From the NCBI GenBank assembly GCA_934446675.1, contig CAKSEL010000020.1:1-18880 (forward strand): 18,880 nucleotides of DNA, read 5' to 3'. The position numbers were made by a program, and so were the translations under genes. Origin of the DNA: an uncultured Eubacteriales bacterium. Its GTDB lineage: Bacteria; Bacillota; Clostridia; Oscillospirales; CAG-382. This document shows positions 7,818-14,660 of the stretch, piece by piece. Position 1 is the first letter of the stretch, and each line of letters begins with the position of its first letter. Below the pieces are notes generated by a model. The model saw nothing but the letters and a program-made list of their open reading frames with translations. It was not told the DNA's origin and searched no databases.

Positions 7818-7967
7818 AAAGAAAGCTGCAAAGAAAACGGCAGCCCTTAATTTAGAACAGGATTGCGGGATACTCCCTGCCGCCAGCCTATACCGTTCGC
7901 AGTCGAACAGCAGGACTGCGAACTCAAACCCGAACAGGTGCGTGAGTAAACTATGGAAATTTAGTAC
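7805..7967 (+). ncRNA. Candidate structured RNA module, copy A (unassigned class)
   Basis: It begins with a perfect palindrome (GCTTTCTTTTT 7805-7815 with its complement 7816-7826), then the conserved TGCAAAGAAAACG. Next comes a stem CGGCAG (7838-7843) with CTGCCG (7877-7882), plus CCC (7844-7846) with GGG (7867-7869). A perfect 10-bp hairpin GTTCGCAGTC (7895-7904) with GACTGCGAAC (7914-7923) follows TACC. The conserved single-stranded-looking CAGGTGCGTGAG and a short GAAA-loop hairpin ending in AGTAC close the module. The other copy keeps these positions with different stem sequences. Transcription is not shown, and strand is assumed from reading direction. Confidence 0.4.
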
Positions 7968-8054
7968 ATAGGATAGCTTTGAAAAGTGAAATTGCTCTGC
8001 AACAGCAAAACAAAGCTAAAATTTCACTTTGCACTACCCAAACATAAAACTAAA

Positions 8055-8112
8055 ATTCAGCAAAGTCATCTCGCGACAGCGAGCTGGGCAGAAAAACAAG
8101 TCCTGTTGACTG
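8055..8112 (+). repeat. Conserved hairpin block of repeat copy A
   Basis: Conserved shoulders ATTCAGCAAAGTCAT and CCTGTTGACTG pair as AGTCA (8064-8068) with TGACT (8107-8111). The inner hairpin is CTCGC (8070-8074), GACA loop, GCGAG (8079-8083). The equivalent hairpin in copy B has a different sequence but is fully paired. Confidence 0.7.
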
Positions 8113-8264
8113 TATGACTATATAAAAAATAACACTTGTGCCGATAAAACAGTAATTTTGTACAGAACCCCATATCGAGCAGTGCGGAGCATCTGCGAGC
8201 GAAGAAAAAGAATTTCGGAGGTGCTGGGAAGTTTTGCCGACGATAGTTTGATGTGTGGAGAAGA

Positions 8265-8306
8265 AGCCACGCTTTCGCGGCGGCGTTTGAGCGGCGAACG
8301 GCTTTT
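8265..8306 (+). repeat. 42-nt block identical in both repeat copies
   Basis: Starts AGCCACGCTTTCGCGG and ends GCGAACGGCTTTT; GC-rich against its surroundings. It matches 17048-17089 without a difference, while flanking sequence diverges. Confidence 0.85.
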
Positions 8307-8376
8307 GTTTACACTCTTTAGAGTGCAACTTTTTCGCCGTCGAAAAGTTGGAGAATAGAGTTGCACATGGCAGTGA

Positions 8377-8467
8377 ATTATTTTTTTAGTCCAAAATAAT
8401 CTAAAGTCAGTAAAGCAGTCAGTAAAACGCAAGAGAAGTAAAAAAGTAGAAAAGAGGTAAAAATCCG
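8377..8467 (+). other. Leader of cmk: weak hairpin and a short tandem duplication
   Basis: ATTATTTT (8377-8384) can pair with AAAATAAT (8393-8400). GTCAGTAAA occurs twice with a 12-bp period (8406-8414 and 8418-8426). A GAGGT ribosome site lies at 8454-8458. I see no convincing promoter for cmk in this stretch. Confidence 0.5.
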
Positions 8468-9142
8468 GTGTATAGTATCGCCATAGACGGCCCGTCGGGC
8501 GCAGGAAAGAGTACGCTTGCAAAAGCGCTTGCAAAGAAACTCGGATTTTTGTATGTAGATACCGGCGCAATATACAGAACCGTCGGACTTTACGCAAAAA
8601 TCAACTCAATAGATCCTAAAGATGAACAGAAACTCTCGGAAAATTTCGATAAAATCAATATAGAACTTAAATGGGTTGACGGAACTCAGCACGTTTTTCT
8701 CGGTGATGAGGACGTTTCGGAAGCTATAAGAACACCCGAAATGTCAATGTACGCGTCGGCTGTTTCGACACTTCCGAAAGTAAGAAATTTTCTTCTTGAA
8801 AAACAGCGGAACTTTTCCGTTACAAATAACGTCATAATGGACGGCAGAGATATAGGCACCGTAGTGCTGCCGAACGCCGACGTTAAGATTTTCCTTGTCG
8901 CAAACGCGGACAGCCGCGCAAAAAGACGCTGCGAGGAACTTAAAGCAAAAGGTCAGAACGTCACGCTCGAAGAAATAAAGAACGATATGGCAGCGCGCGA
9001 TAAACAGGATTCCGAACGTAAAACGGCGCCCTGTGTTCCGGCACATGACGCAGTAACTCTCGACGATTCCGACCTTACTCTGGAACAAACAACGGAAAAA
9101 GCATTGGAGATAATACATGAAAAAATCAATGAAATTTTATGA
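8468..9142 (+). CDS. cmk: (d)CMP kinase (cytidylate kinase)
   Basis: A 224-residue enzyme that phosphorylates CMP and dCMP with ATP to feed CTP and dCTP synthesis in the cytosol. The P-loop GPSGAGKST is at residues 8-16; VDTGAIYRTVGLYA follows at ~30; MDGRDIGTVVLPNADVKIFL at ~122-141 is the family hallmark; the C-terminal half has SRAKRRCEEL and RDKQDSERKTAP. Length is typical of bacterial Cmk. The start is GTG, supported by GAGGT nine bases upstream. It overlaps plsC by 26 bp. Order cmk-plsC-ispH-rpsA is a common clostridial arrangement (memory). Just upstream is repeat copy A instead of the flavoprotein gene. Confidence 0.96.
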   Translation: MYSIAIDGPSGAGKSTLAKALAKKLGFLYVDTGAIYRTVGLYAKINSIDPKDEQKLSENFDKINIELKWVDGTQHVFLGDEDVSEAIRTPEMSMYASAVSTLPKVRNFLLEKQRNFSVTNNVIMDGRDIGTVVLPNADVKIFLVANADSRAKRRCEELKAKGQNVTLEEIKNDMAARDKQDSERKTAPCVPAHDAVTLDDSDLTLEQTTEKALEIIHEKINEIL

Positions 9143-9752
9143 TTTTGCGACCAGCGCTCTTTCCGGACTTTTAAAAGTGCTGTTTCGGGTTAAAATAATC
9201 GGGAACAGAGATCAGAGAGAGCTTTCGTCGGGCATAATCTGCGCAAATCATATGTCTAACTGGGATCCCGTAATTCTTGCCTGTTCGCTGAAATGCTCGG
9301 TAAGCTTTATGGCAAAAGACGAACTTTTTAAAATTCCCGTTCTGCGCGGACTTCTGAAAGCACTCGGAGTTTTCCCGATAAAACGCGGAACAAGCGATAT
9401 TGCCGCAATAAAAATGACTCTCGGACTTATAAAGGACGGAAATAATATCTGCCTTTATCCGCAGGGAACAAGATGTCCGGGCGTGGATCCGGCGTCGACA
9501 GAGGTCAAGACCGGCGTTGCAATGCTGCTTAACCATTCCGGAGGAAAAATTCTCCCCGTGGCTATGTATACAAAGAATTATAAGATAAAGCTTTTCAGAC
9601 GCGTGTTCGTAATAATCGGCGAGCCAAAGACGCGTGAGTATTATAATTTTGAGGATAACAGCAGAGAGGAGTATCAGCGCGTAAGCGAGGAGATCTTTGC
9701 AGATATATGCTCAATGCTCAAACGCGCCGAAAACGGTGAATATGGCAGATAA
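9117..9752 (+). CDS. plsC: 1-acyl-sn-glycerol-3-phosphate acyltransferase (PlsC family)
   Basis: A 211-residue acyltransferase expected to add the second acyl chain to lysophosphatidic acid, giving phosphatidic acid at the inner membrane face. The HX4D catalytic motif is NHMSNWD (His45, Asp50). Motif II is around FPIKRGTSD. Motif III reads YPQGTR (116-119 QGTR) where many family members have EGTR. Motif IV is near ILPVAMYTKNYKI. Start ATG 9117 has GGAGA six bases upstream, inside the end of cmk; a second ATG at 9129 is in frame but further from the ribosome site. The 3' end overlaps ispH by 11 bp. Confidence 0.93.
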   Translation: MKKSMKFYDFATSALSGLLKVLFRVKIIGNRDQRELSSGIICANHMSNWDPVILACSLKCSVSFMAKDELFKIPVLRGLLKALGVFPIKRGTSDIAAIKMTLGLIKDGNNICLYPQGTRCPGVDPASTEVKTGVAMLLNHSGGKILPVAMYTKNYKIKLFRRVFVIIGEPKTREYYNFEDNSREEYQRVSEEIFADICSMLKRAENGEYGR

Positions 9753-11838
9753 GAAGTTTGAAATAATCTGCGCCGAAAATTCGGGATTCTGTTTCGGAGT
9801 AAGACGCGCCGTCAATATGTTGACGGAACTCAGAAAAACTACCGATAAAAAGATATATACCATAGGCGAGCTTATACATAACGGAATCTTTGTAAAGCGG
9901 CTCGAAAAAGATAATATTTTCGTGATTGAGGAAAGCGATCTTGAAAGCCTTGCCGGACAGAAAGACGACGTTGTGCTTGTCGTGCGTACGCACGGAATAA
10001 AAAAGAGCGTTAAGGAATTTCTCGATAAGAACGGTTTTTGCTATATCGACGCAACCTGTCCGTTCGTTGGCAGAATACACGGTATTGTCGATGAAAATTC
10101 AAAGGACGCGAAAGCCGTCGTGATAATGGGCGATAAAAATCACCCCGAAGTCGCAGGTATCATGAGCTATTCGCATACCGACGCGTATGTTTGCAGCGGA
10201 ATTGAAGAACTGACCGAACTTGTTAATAATAAATTAACCAATCGTGAAGATTGTATTCTTTTAACGTCGCAAACCACATACAATAATGAAAAAAATGTAA
10301 ATTGTCAGAATTTTATAAGAAAACTATATACAAAGGCAAAAATTTTTGATACAATATGTAATGTTACGGAAAAACGCCAGAATGAAGTCGTCAGTCTGTC
10401 GGAAAAATGCGACCTTATGCTTGTGGTCGGCGGAAAACACAGCTCCAATACAAAGAAGCTGTATGAAATAGCGTCGGCAAGGTGTGAGAATACGTATCTT
10501 GCGGAACAGGCGGACGAACTCCCGTCAAAGGAGATAAAAGCTTTGTTTGAAACGTTCAAGCCGGGCAAAAACGCGGTATTCACCGTAGGGATAACAGCGG
10601 GTGCATCAACGCCCGATGATATATTAGAGGAGGTAAAAGTCAGAATGAGTGAAATAATCAATTCTGATGAAACAACAAAAATGCAGAACACAGAACTTAA
10701 CGACAACATGAGCTTTGAGGAGATGCTCGACGCGTCCTTTACAATGTACAGACCGGGCGAAAGAGTAAAGGGTATCGTAACGAGAGTTACTTCAAACGAA
10801 GTACATGTTGACCTTGGAATAAAGTACACAGGTATCGTACCCTTTTCCGAAATGACCGACGATCCGAGCGCAAAGATGGAAGATCTCGTAAAGGTCGGAG
10901 ATGAAATCGAAGTTATCGTTGAAAAGTTCAACGACGCAGAAGGCACGGTTCTTCTTTCAAAGAAGAGAATCGACGCAGACAAGAACTGGATCGCGTTTGA
11001 AGAGGCAGAGGCAAGCGGCGAAGTTATCGACGGTAAGATAATCGAAGTAACACGCGGCGGACTTGTTGCCGTATGTCAGTACGGCAGAGTATTTATCCCC
11101 ACTTCTCAGACAACTCTTCCGAGAAGCGAAACTCCTTACGAGGAGAAGGATCTCCAGCCTTTCATGGGACAGAGCGTAAGATTCAAGATAATCAGCACCA
11201 ATAAGCAGAGAAAGCGCGCAGTTGCGTCCATGAGAGCGGTTGTACGCGAAGAAAAGGCAGCAGGCGAGGCCAAGTTCTGGGAAACTGCCGAAGTAGGACA
11301 GAAGTTCACCGGTAAGGTTAAGTCAATAACCAACTACGGCGCATTCGTAGATCTCGGTCCCGTTGACGGTATGGTTCACGTATCGGAACTCAGCTGGAAG
11401 AGAATCAAGAATCCGAGCGAAGTTGTAAACGTAGGCGATGAGATAGACGTATTCATAAAGGCACTCGATCCCGAAAAGAAGAGAATTTCTCTCGGCTATA
11501 AGGTAGAGGCTGAAAACCCGTGGACAATACTTGCAAATAACTACCATGAAGGCGATGTAGTTGACGTAAAGATCGTCAGCCTTACTCCTTTCGGTGCATT
11601 TGCCGAGGTAATTCCGGGTATCGACGGTCTTATCCACCTTTCCCAGATTTCCAATCAGAGAATTGCAAAGCCCGCAGACGTTCTCGCAGTAGGCGACGTT
11701 GTAAAGGTAATGATTACGGCTATCGACTTTGACGCAAAGCGCGTAAGCCTTTCCATGAGAGCACTTCTCGAGCCGGCTGATGAAGCTGATTACGGCGAGG
11801 AGACCGCTGAAACTGCTGAAAACACCGACGCAGAATAA
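9742..11838 (+). CDS. ispH: IspH-ribosomal protein S1 fusion (HMBPP reductase / S1)
   Basis: A 698-residue fusion. Residues 1-~300 are IspH, the 4Fe-4S enzyme reducing HMBPP to IPP/DMAPP, last step of the MEP isoprenoid pathway. The three cluster cysteines are present: Cys17 (SGFCFGVRRAV), Cys106 (DATCPFVGRIH) and Cys206 (DTICNVTEKRQ). RTHGIKK, GDKNHPEV and GGKHSSNTKKL are substrate-site motifs. Residues ~338-408, 426-497, 518-587 and 603-673 are four S1 RNA-binding domains, followed by an acidic tail. Such fusions are known in Clostridia. ATG 9742 is preferred over TTG 9697, which lies within plsC. An internal Shine-Dalgarno and ATG occur at the junction (separate entry). Residues ~160-208 use AT-rich codons unlike the rest. 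Confidence 0.93.
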   Translation: MADKKFEIICAENSGFCFGVRRAVNMLTELRKTTDKKIYTIGELIHNGIFVKRLEKDNIFVIEESDLESLAGQKDDVVLVVRTHGIKKSVKEFLDKNGFCYIDATCPFVGRIHGIVDENSKDAKAVVIMGDKNHPEVAGIMSYSHTDAYVCSGIEELTELVNNKLTNREDCILLTSQTTYNNEKNVNCQNFIRKLYTKAKIFDTICNVTEKRQNEVVSLSEKCDLMLVVGGKHSSNTKKLYEIASARCENTYLAEQADELPSKEIKALFETFKPGKNAVFTVGITAGASTPDDILEEVKVRMSEIINSDETTKMQNTELNDNMSFEEMLDASFTMYRPGERVKGIVTRVTSNEVHVDLGIKYTGIVPFSEMTDDPSAKMEDLVKVGDEIEVIVEKFNDAEGTVLLSKKRIDADKNWIAFEEAEASGEVIDGKIIEVTRGGLVAVCQYGRVFIPTSQTTLPRSETPYEEKDLQPFMGQSVRFKIISTNKQRKRAVASMRAVVREEKAAGEAKFWETAEVGQKFTGKVKSITNYGAFVDLGPVDGMVHVSELSWKRIKNPSEVVNVGDEIDVFIKALDPEKKRISLGYKVEAENPWTILANNYHEGDVVDVKIVSLTPFGAFAEVIPGIDGLIHLSQISNQRIAKPADVLAVGDVVKVMITAIDFDAKRVSLSMRALLEPADEADYGEETAETAENTDAE
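10302..10330 (+). promoter_or_regulatory. Possible internal promoter within ispH for the S1 half
   Basis: TTGTCA (10302-10307), 17-bp spacer, TATATA (10325-10330), in a visibly AT-rich patch (about 10219-10365) that also holds the dyad GTTAAT-AATAA-ATTAAC (10222-10238). It is 315 bp before the internal S1 start. AT-rich coding sequence can mimic promoters, so confidence is low. Confidence 0.3.
10627..10647 (+). promoter_or_regulatory. rpsA: Internal ribosome binding site and ATG for free S1
   Basis: GAGGAGGT (10627-10634) lies 10 bases before an in-frame ATG (10645, Met302 of the fusion). Translation from here would give a 397-residue four-domain S1. The site is exactly where IspH homologues end (LEEVKVRMSE), as expected if two genes with the usual clostridial spacing lost a stop codon. 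Confidence 0.6.
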
Positions 11839-11920
11839 TTTTAATTAAGTAATACCGGTCCGGAGAGTGTCGATCTTAAACGTCGCATTCTTCGGATTTG
11901 TTTTTAAGGAGGCTTTAATA

Positions 11921-12796
11921 ATGTCAAAAGCGCTTTTCGGTCCGGGCGGAAACTCGCTCAGTTTCTTTGCCGACGGTAAAAAGAGTACGGCGGAGGCTCC
12001 CGAATGGGTAAAACAGTTCGGACTTGACGCATATGAATACGAAGCCGGCAGAGGCGTTTCGGGAAAACCAGAGACTTTTGCTCTTATCGGAGAAAATGCA
12101 AAAAATGCAGGTATAAAGCTGTCGATACACGCGCCGTATTTTATCTCGCTTTCGTCCGTCGAGGAAGAAAAGAGAAAGAACAGCTCGAAGTATATTCTTG
12201 ACAGCGCTGCGGCTCTTAAAGCCATGGGCGGAGAAACGATAGTCATACACGCAGGCTCATGCGCAAAGATCGGGAGAGACGAGGCGGCAAGACTTGCAAA
12301 ACCGGCGCTTGCATATGCGATAGAAAGACTTGCGGAAAATGATCTCTACGGCTTTAAGCTCGGAATAGAGACCATGGGTAAAATTAATCAGTTCGGAACG
12401 CTCGACGAGGTAATAGATATGTGCTCGGTCGATAAGACCGTCGTTCCGGTCGTCGATTTCGGACATATGAACGCAAGAGAGCTTGGCGGAGTGTTTGTAA
12501 CGGCGGACGATTATAAGAGAGTTTTCGATAAGATTGCGGAAGGCGTAAGTCCGGACGCCGCGCAGAATCTTCACTGCCATTTTTCCAAAATAGAGTATAC
12601 AAAGGGCGGCGAAAAAAAGCATCTCACGTTTGAAGACACTCAGTTCGGACCCGAATTTGAACCGCTTATGCAGGCAATATTCTCGCTCGGCGTAACTCCG
12701 ACGGTAATCTGTGAATCCGACGGCACAATGGCAGAGGACGCACTGCAAATGAAGAATTATTATACCGGTCTTTGCGGAGGAAACCAAGATGCGTGA
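11921..12796 (+). CDS. Endonuclease IV-like (AP endonuclease 2 / TIM barrel) protein
   Basis: A 291-residue TIM-barrel protein of the endonuclease IV family, which cleaves DNA 5' of abasic sites using three Zn ions. Expected ligands by motif: His70 (SIHAPYF), His110 (VIHAGS), Glu150 (GIETMG), Asp179 and His182 (VVDFGHMNA), His218 (LHCHFSK), His234 and Glu265 (ICESDG). The family's DxH pair reads KKH here, so the Asp equivalent is Lys232. The usual HLNDSK reads HCHFSK. It may be a diverged repair enzyme or a related sugar-phosphate isomerase-like protein. ATG 11921 has AAGGAGG eight bases upstream; the in-frame extension to 11867 has none. It overlaps the next gene by 8 bp. Confidence 0.82.
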   Translation: MSKALFGPGGNSLSFFADGKKSTAEAPEWVKQFGLDAYEYEAGRGVSGKPETFALIGENAKNAGIKLSIHAPYFISLSSVEEEKRKNSSKYILDSAAALKAMGGETIVIHAGSCAKIGRDEAARLAKPALAYAIERLAENDLYGFKLGIETMGKINQFGTLDEVIDMCSVDKTVVPVVDFGHMNARELGGVFVTADDYKRVFDKIAEGVSPDAAQNLHCHFSKIEYTKGGEKKHLTFEDTQFGPEFEPLMQAIFSLGVTPTVICESDGTMAEDALQMKNYYTGLCGGNQDA

Positions 12797-13877
12797 GAAT
12801 ATAAAAGAGCTCGTAAGGCTGACGGGCGAAAAGGCGGACGCATTTCTCATCTGTTCTCCCGTCAACAGAAGATACGTGACAAATTTTGAAACCTCCGACG
12901 GATTTGTTGTCATAAAGGACGGCAAAATTACGTTTATCACGGATTTCCGTTATATCGAGGCTGCTCAGACCGCGCAGAAAAACGGAATAATCGACCAAAG
13001 CATACGCATAACCGAACAGCAGAGAAGTCCGCTTGAACAGATCTCCGAAATTATCGGCAAGGATAAAAAGGTACTGTTTGAGGACGCGTATGTCAGCGTA
13101 AAAGAGCTTACGACGTTCAGAAAGTTCATGCCGACGGCAAACTTTTTCTCCGGCTCGCAGATAATAAGCACGCTCAGAGCGAGAAAAGACGAGTATGAGC
13201 TTGAAAATATCAAAAAGGCGCAGAGTATCACCGATAAAGCCTTTACGCATATACTCACAGTGCTTTCGGATAATGCGGGCAAACCCGGTTTTACCGAAAA
13301 GGACGTTTCGCTTGAGCTTGAATTTTTCATGCGTAAAAACGGTTCGGAAGGCGTCGCGTTCGATACAATAAGCGTGTCGGGACATAAAAGCTCTCTGCCG
13401 CACGGAGTGCCGGAGAATATTCCGCTGCAAAAGGGATTTCTTACAATGGATTTCGGCGCAAGATACGGCGGATACTGCTCGGATATGACAAGAACCGTCT
13501 GCATAGGCAAAGCGGACGAAGAAATGAGACGCGTTTACGATACCGTGCTTAAAGCACAGGAATGTGCGCTTGAACAGATAAGCGGCGGAATAGCCGGTAA
13601 CGTTGCGGACGGATTTGCAAGAAGCGTCATCGACGGCGCAGGATATAAAGGTACGTTCGGTCACAGTCTCGGACACAGCCTCGGACTTGAAATACATGAA
13701 AGGCCATGCTTTTCTCCGTCGGATAAGACAGCCGTGCCGTCGGGTGCGGTGGTAAGCGTTGAACCCGGAATTTATATTCCCAGAAAATATGGCGTGAGAA
13801 TCGAAGATATCGTTTATCTCACTGACGACGGCTGCACGGATCTTACGCACAGTCATAAAACTTTTACCGAGATTTGA
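12789..13877 (+). CDS. M24B family Xaa-Pro peptidase (aminopeptidase P/prolidase-like)
   Basis: A 362-residue cytosolic metallopeptidase with an N-terminal creatinase-like domain (residues ~1-130, opening RENIKELVRLTGEKADAFLI) and a C-terminal pita-bread domain. All five dinuclear metal ligands are visible: Asp221 (MDFGARYGGY), Asp232 (CSDMTRTV), His296 (GHSLGLEIHERP), Glu325 (VSVEPGIYIP) and Glu339 (GVRIEDIVYL). It releases residues next to proline from short peptides. ATG 12789 has GGAGG eight bases upstream and overlaps the endonuclease gene, so the two are co-translated. A Xaa-Pro peptidase before efp is a familiar Firmicutes arrangement, perhaps linked to proline-rich translation (memory and inference). 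No clear terminator follows. Confidence 0.94.
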   Translation: MRENIKELVRLTGEKADAFLICSPVNRRYVTNFETSDGFVVIKDGKITFITDFRYIEAAQTAQKNGIIDQSIRITEQQRSPLEQISEIIGKDKKVLFEDAYVSVKELTTFRKFMPTANFFSGSQIISTLRARKDEYELENIKKAQSITDKAFTHILTVLSDNAGKPGFTEKDVSLELEFFMRKNGSEGVAFDTISVSGHKSSLPHGVPENIPLQKGFLTMDFGARYGGYCSDMTRTVCIGKADEEMRRVYDTVLKAQECALEQISGGIAGNVADGFARSVIDGAGYKGTFGHSLGHSLGLEIHERPCFSPSDKTAVPSGAVVSVEPGIYIPRKYGVRIEDIVYLTDDGCTDLTHSHKTFTEI

Positions 13878-13907
13878 GCAAAAGACGCACTTTTTTGTAA
13901 AAACCAC

Positions 13908-13936
13908 TTGAAATGTGCGCGGTACTGTGGTATAAT
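13908..13936 (+). promoter_or_regulatory. SigA-type promoter of efp
   Basis: TTGAAA (13908-13913), 17-bp spacer, TATAAT (13931-13936), with TGG before the -10 as an extended element. The start codon is 56 bp downstream of the -10. Confidence 0.87.
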
Positions 13937-13992
13937 AATTTAGAAATAATTTGCACAAACAGGTGCAATGTTGTATTTGGAGGATTTATCAA

Positions 13993-14550
13993 ATGGTAAC
14001 AGCAGGCGATTTCAGAAACGGCGTTACGTTCGATATGGACGGCAGCGTTATGCAGATAATCGAGTTCCAGCACGTAAAACCCGGAAAAGGCGCGGCTTTC
14101 GTAAGAACAAAGCTCCGCAATGTCATTACCGGTGCTGTTGTTGAAAAGACTTTCAACCCTACGGACAAATATCCGACGGCTCACGTTGAAAGAAAGGATA
14201 TGCAGTATCTTTACAACGACGGAGATCTGTACTACTTCATGGACATGGAGTCCTATGAGCAGCTTCCCATCAACAAGGATAAGCTCGGCGACAACTTCAA
14301 GTTTGTCAAGGAAGAAATGATGTGCAAGATAGTTTCCTATAAGGAAAACGTAATTGCGGTTGAACCTCCCATGTTCGTAGAACTCGAAGTAACCGAAACA
14401 GAACCCGGCTTCAAGGGCGATACGGCTACCGGCGCTTCCAAGCCCGCAACGCTTGAAACAGGCGCACAGATCAAGGTTCCGCTCTTTATCAATATAGGCG
14501 ACAAGCTCAAGATTGATACAAGAACCGGCGAATATCTCGAAAGAGCGTAA
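13993..14550 (+). CDS. efp: Translation elongation factor P
   Basis: A 185-residue EF-P, which binds between ribosomal P and E sites and rescues ribosomes stalled at polyproline. Domain I (residues ~1-62) opens with VTAGDFRNGVTFDMDG and carries the tip loop HVKPGKGAAFV with Lys32, the position that is modified in many bacteria. Domain II holds ERKDMQYLYNDGDLYYFMD. Domain III ends with the signature IKVPLFINIGDKLKIDTRTGEYLERA. ATG 13993 has GGAGG nine bases upstream; the in-frame extension to 13951 lies between promoter and ribosome site and is not coding. It has its own strong promoter and is followed by a weak hairpin. Confidence 0.97.
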   Translation: MVTAGDFRNGVTFDMDGSVMQIIEFQHVKPGKGAAFVRTKLRNVITGAVVEKTFNPTDKYPTAHVERKDMQYLYNDGDLYYFMDMESYEQLPINKDKLGDNFKFVKEEMMCKIVSYKENVIAVEPPMFVELEVTETEPGFKGDTATGASKPATLETGAQIKVPLFINIGDKLKIDTRTGEYLERA

Positions 14551-14563
14551 GTTTTTTCCGTAT

Positions 14564-14590
14564 GCCGTGAAATTTTCGCGGCTGTTTGGA
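14564..14590 (+). terminator. Weak hairpin after efp
   Basis: GCCGTG (14564-14569) with CGCGGC (14577-14582), AT-rich loop, followed by TGTTTGGATTT. A modest terminator at best. A second small hairpin, GCCGC (14618-14622) with GCGGC (14632-14636), lies just before the next ribosome site. Confidence 0.35.
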
Positions 14591-14660
14591 TTTGACTTAA
14601 AACCGATTAAACAAATTGCCGCTTTTTGTATGCGGCGCAGAGATTTGTGAGGTGTAATTT

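Larger units (their letters stand above)
7788..8375 (+). repeat. Modular intergenic repeat element, copy A
   Basis: This copy fills nearly all of the 650-bp gap between the flavoprotein gene and cmk. Shared with copy B (16529-17159): a GGGTACGAGG..TACGCG edge, a palindrome, a ~160-nt structured module, a variable long hairpin (7983-7993 with 8020-8030, perfect 11 bp), a hairpin block (8055-8112), AAAAATAACACTT (8125-8137), AACCCCATATC (8166-8176), a 42-nt block identical in both copies (8265-8306), the 14-nt palindrome CACTCTTTAGAGTG (8312-8325) and an identical 21-nt end block (8355-8375). Variable stretches between blocks differ in sequence and length. No credible coding sequence or ribosome site on either strand. 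Orientation relative to copy B is the same. Confidence 0.85.

Noticed and set aside
7805..7826. Perfect palindrome after the flavoprotein gene as an intrinsic terminator
   Set aside because: The stem is AT-rich and is followed by TGCAAAG on the plus strand and GCGTACC on the minus strand, with no U run on either side.
8106..8135. TTGACT followed after 18 bp by TAACAC in both repeat copies as a promoter
   Set aside because: TAACAC is a poor -10 and TTGACT is part of a hairpin stem. Conservation is explained by the structure.
8050..8328. Minus-strand frame of 92 codons and a similar one at 16731-16952, both containing a (R/Q)DDFAE peptide
   Set aside because: The similarity comes from the shared hairpin block read in reverse. 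The frames differ elsewhere, have no ribosome site, and stem changes preserve pairing rather than protein sequence.
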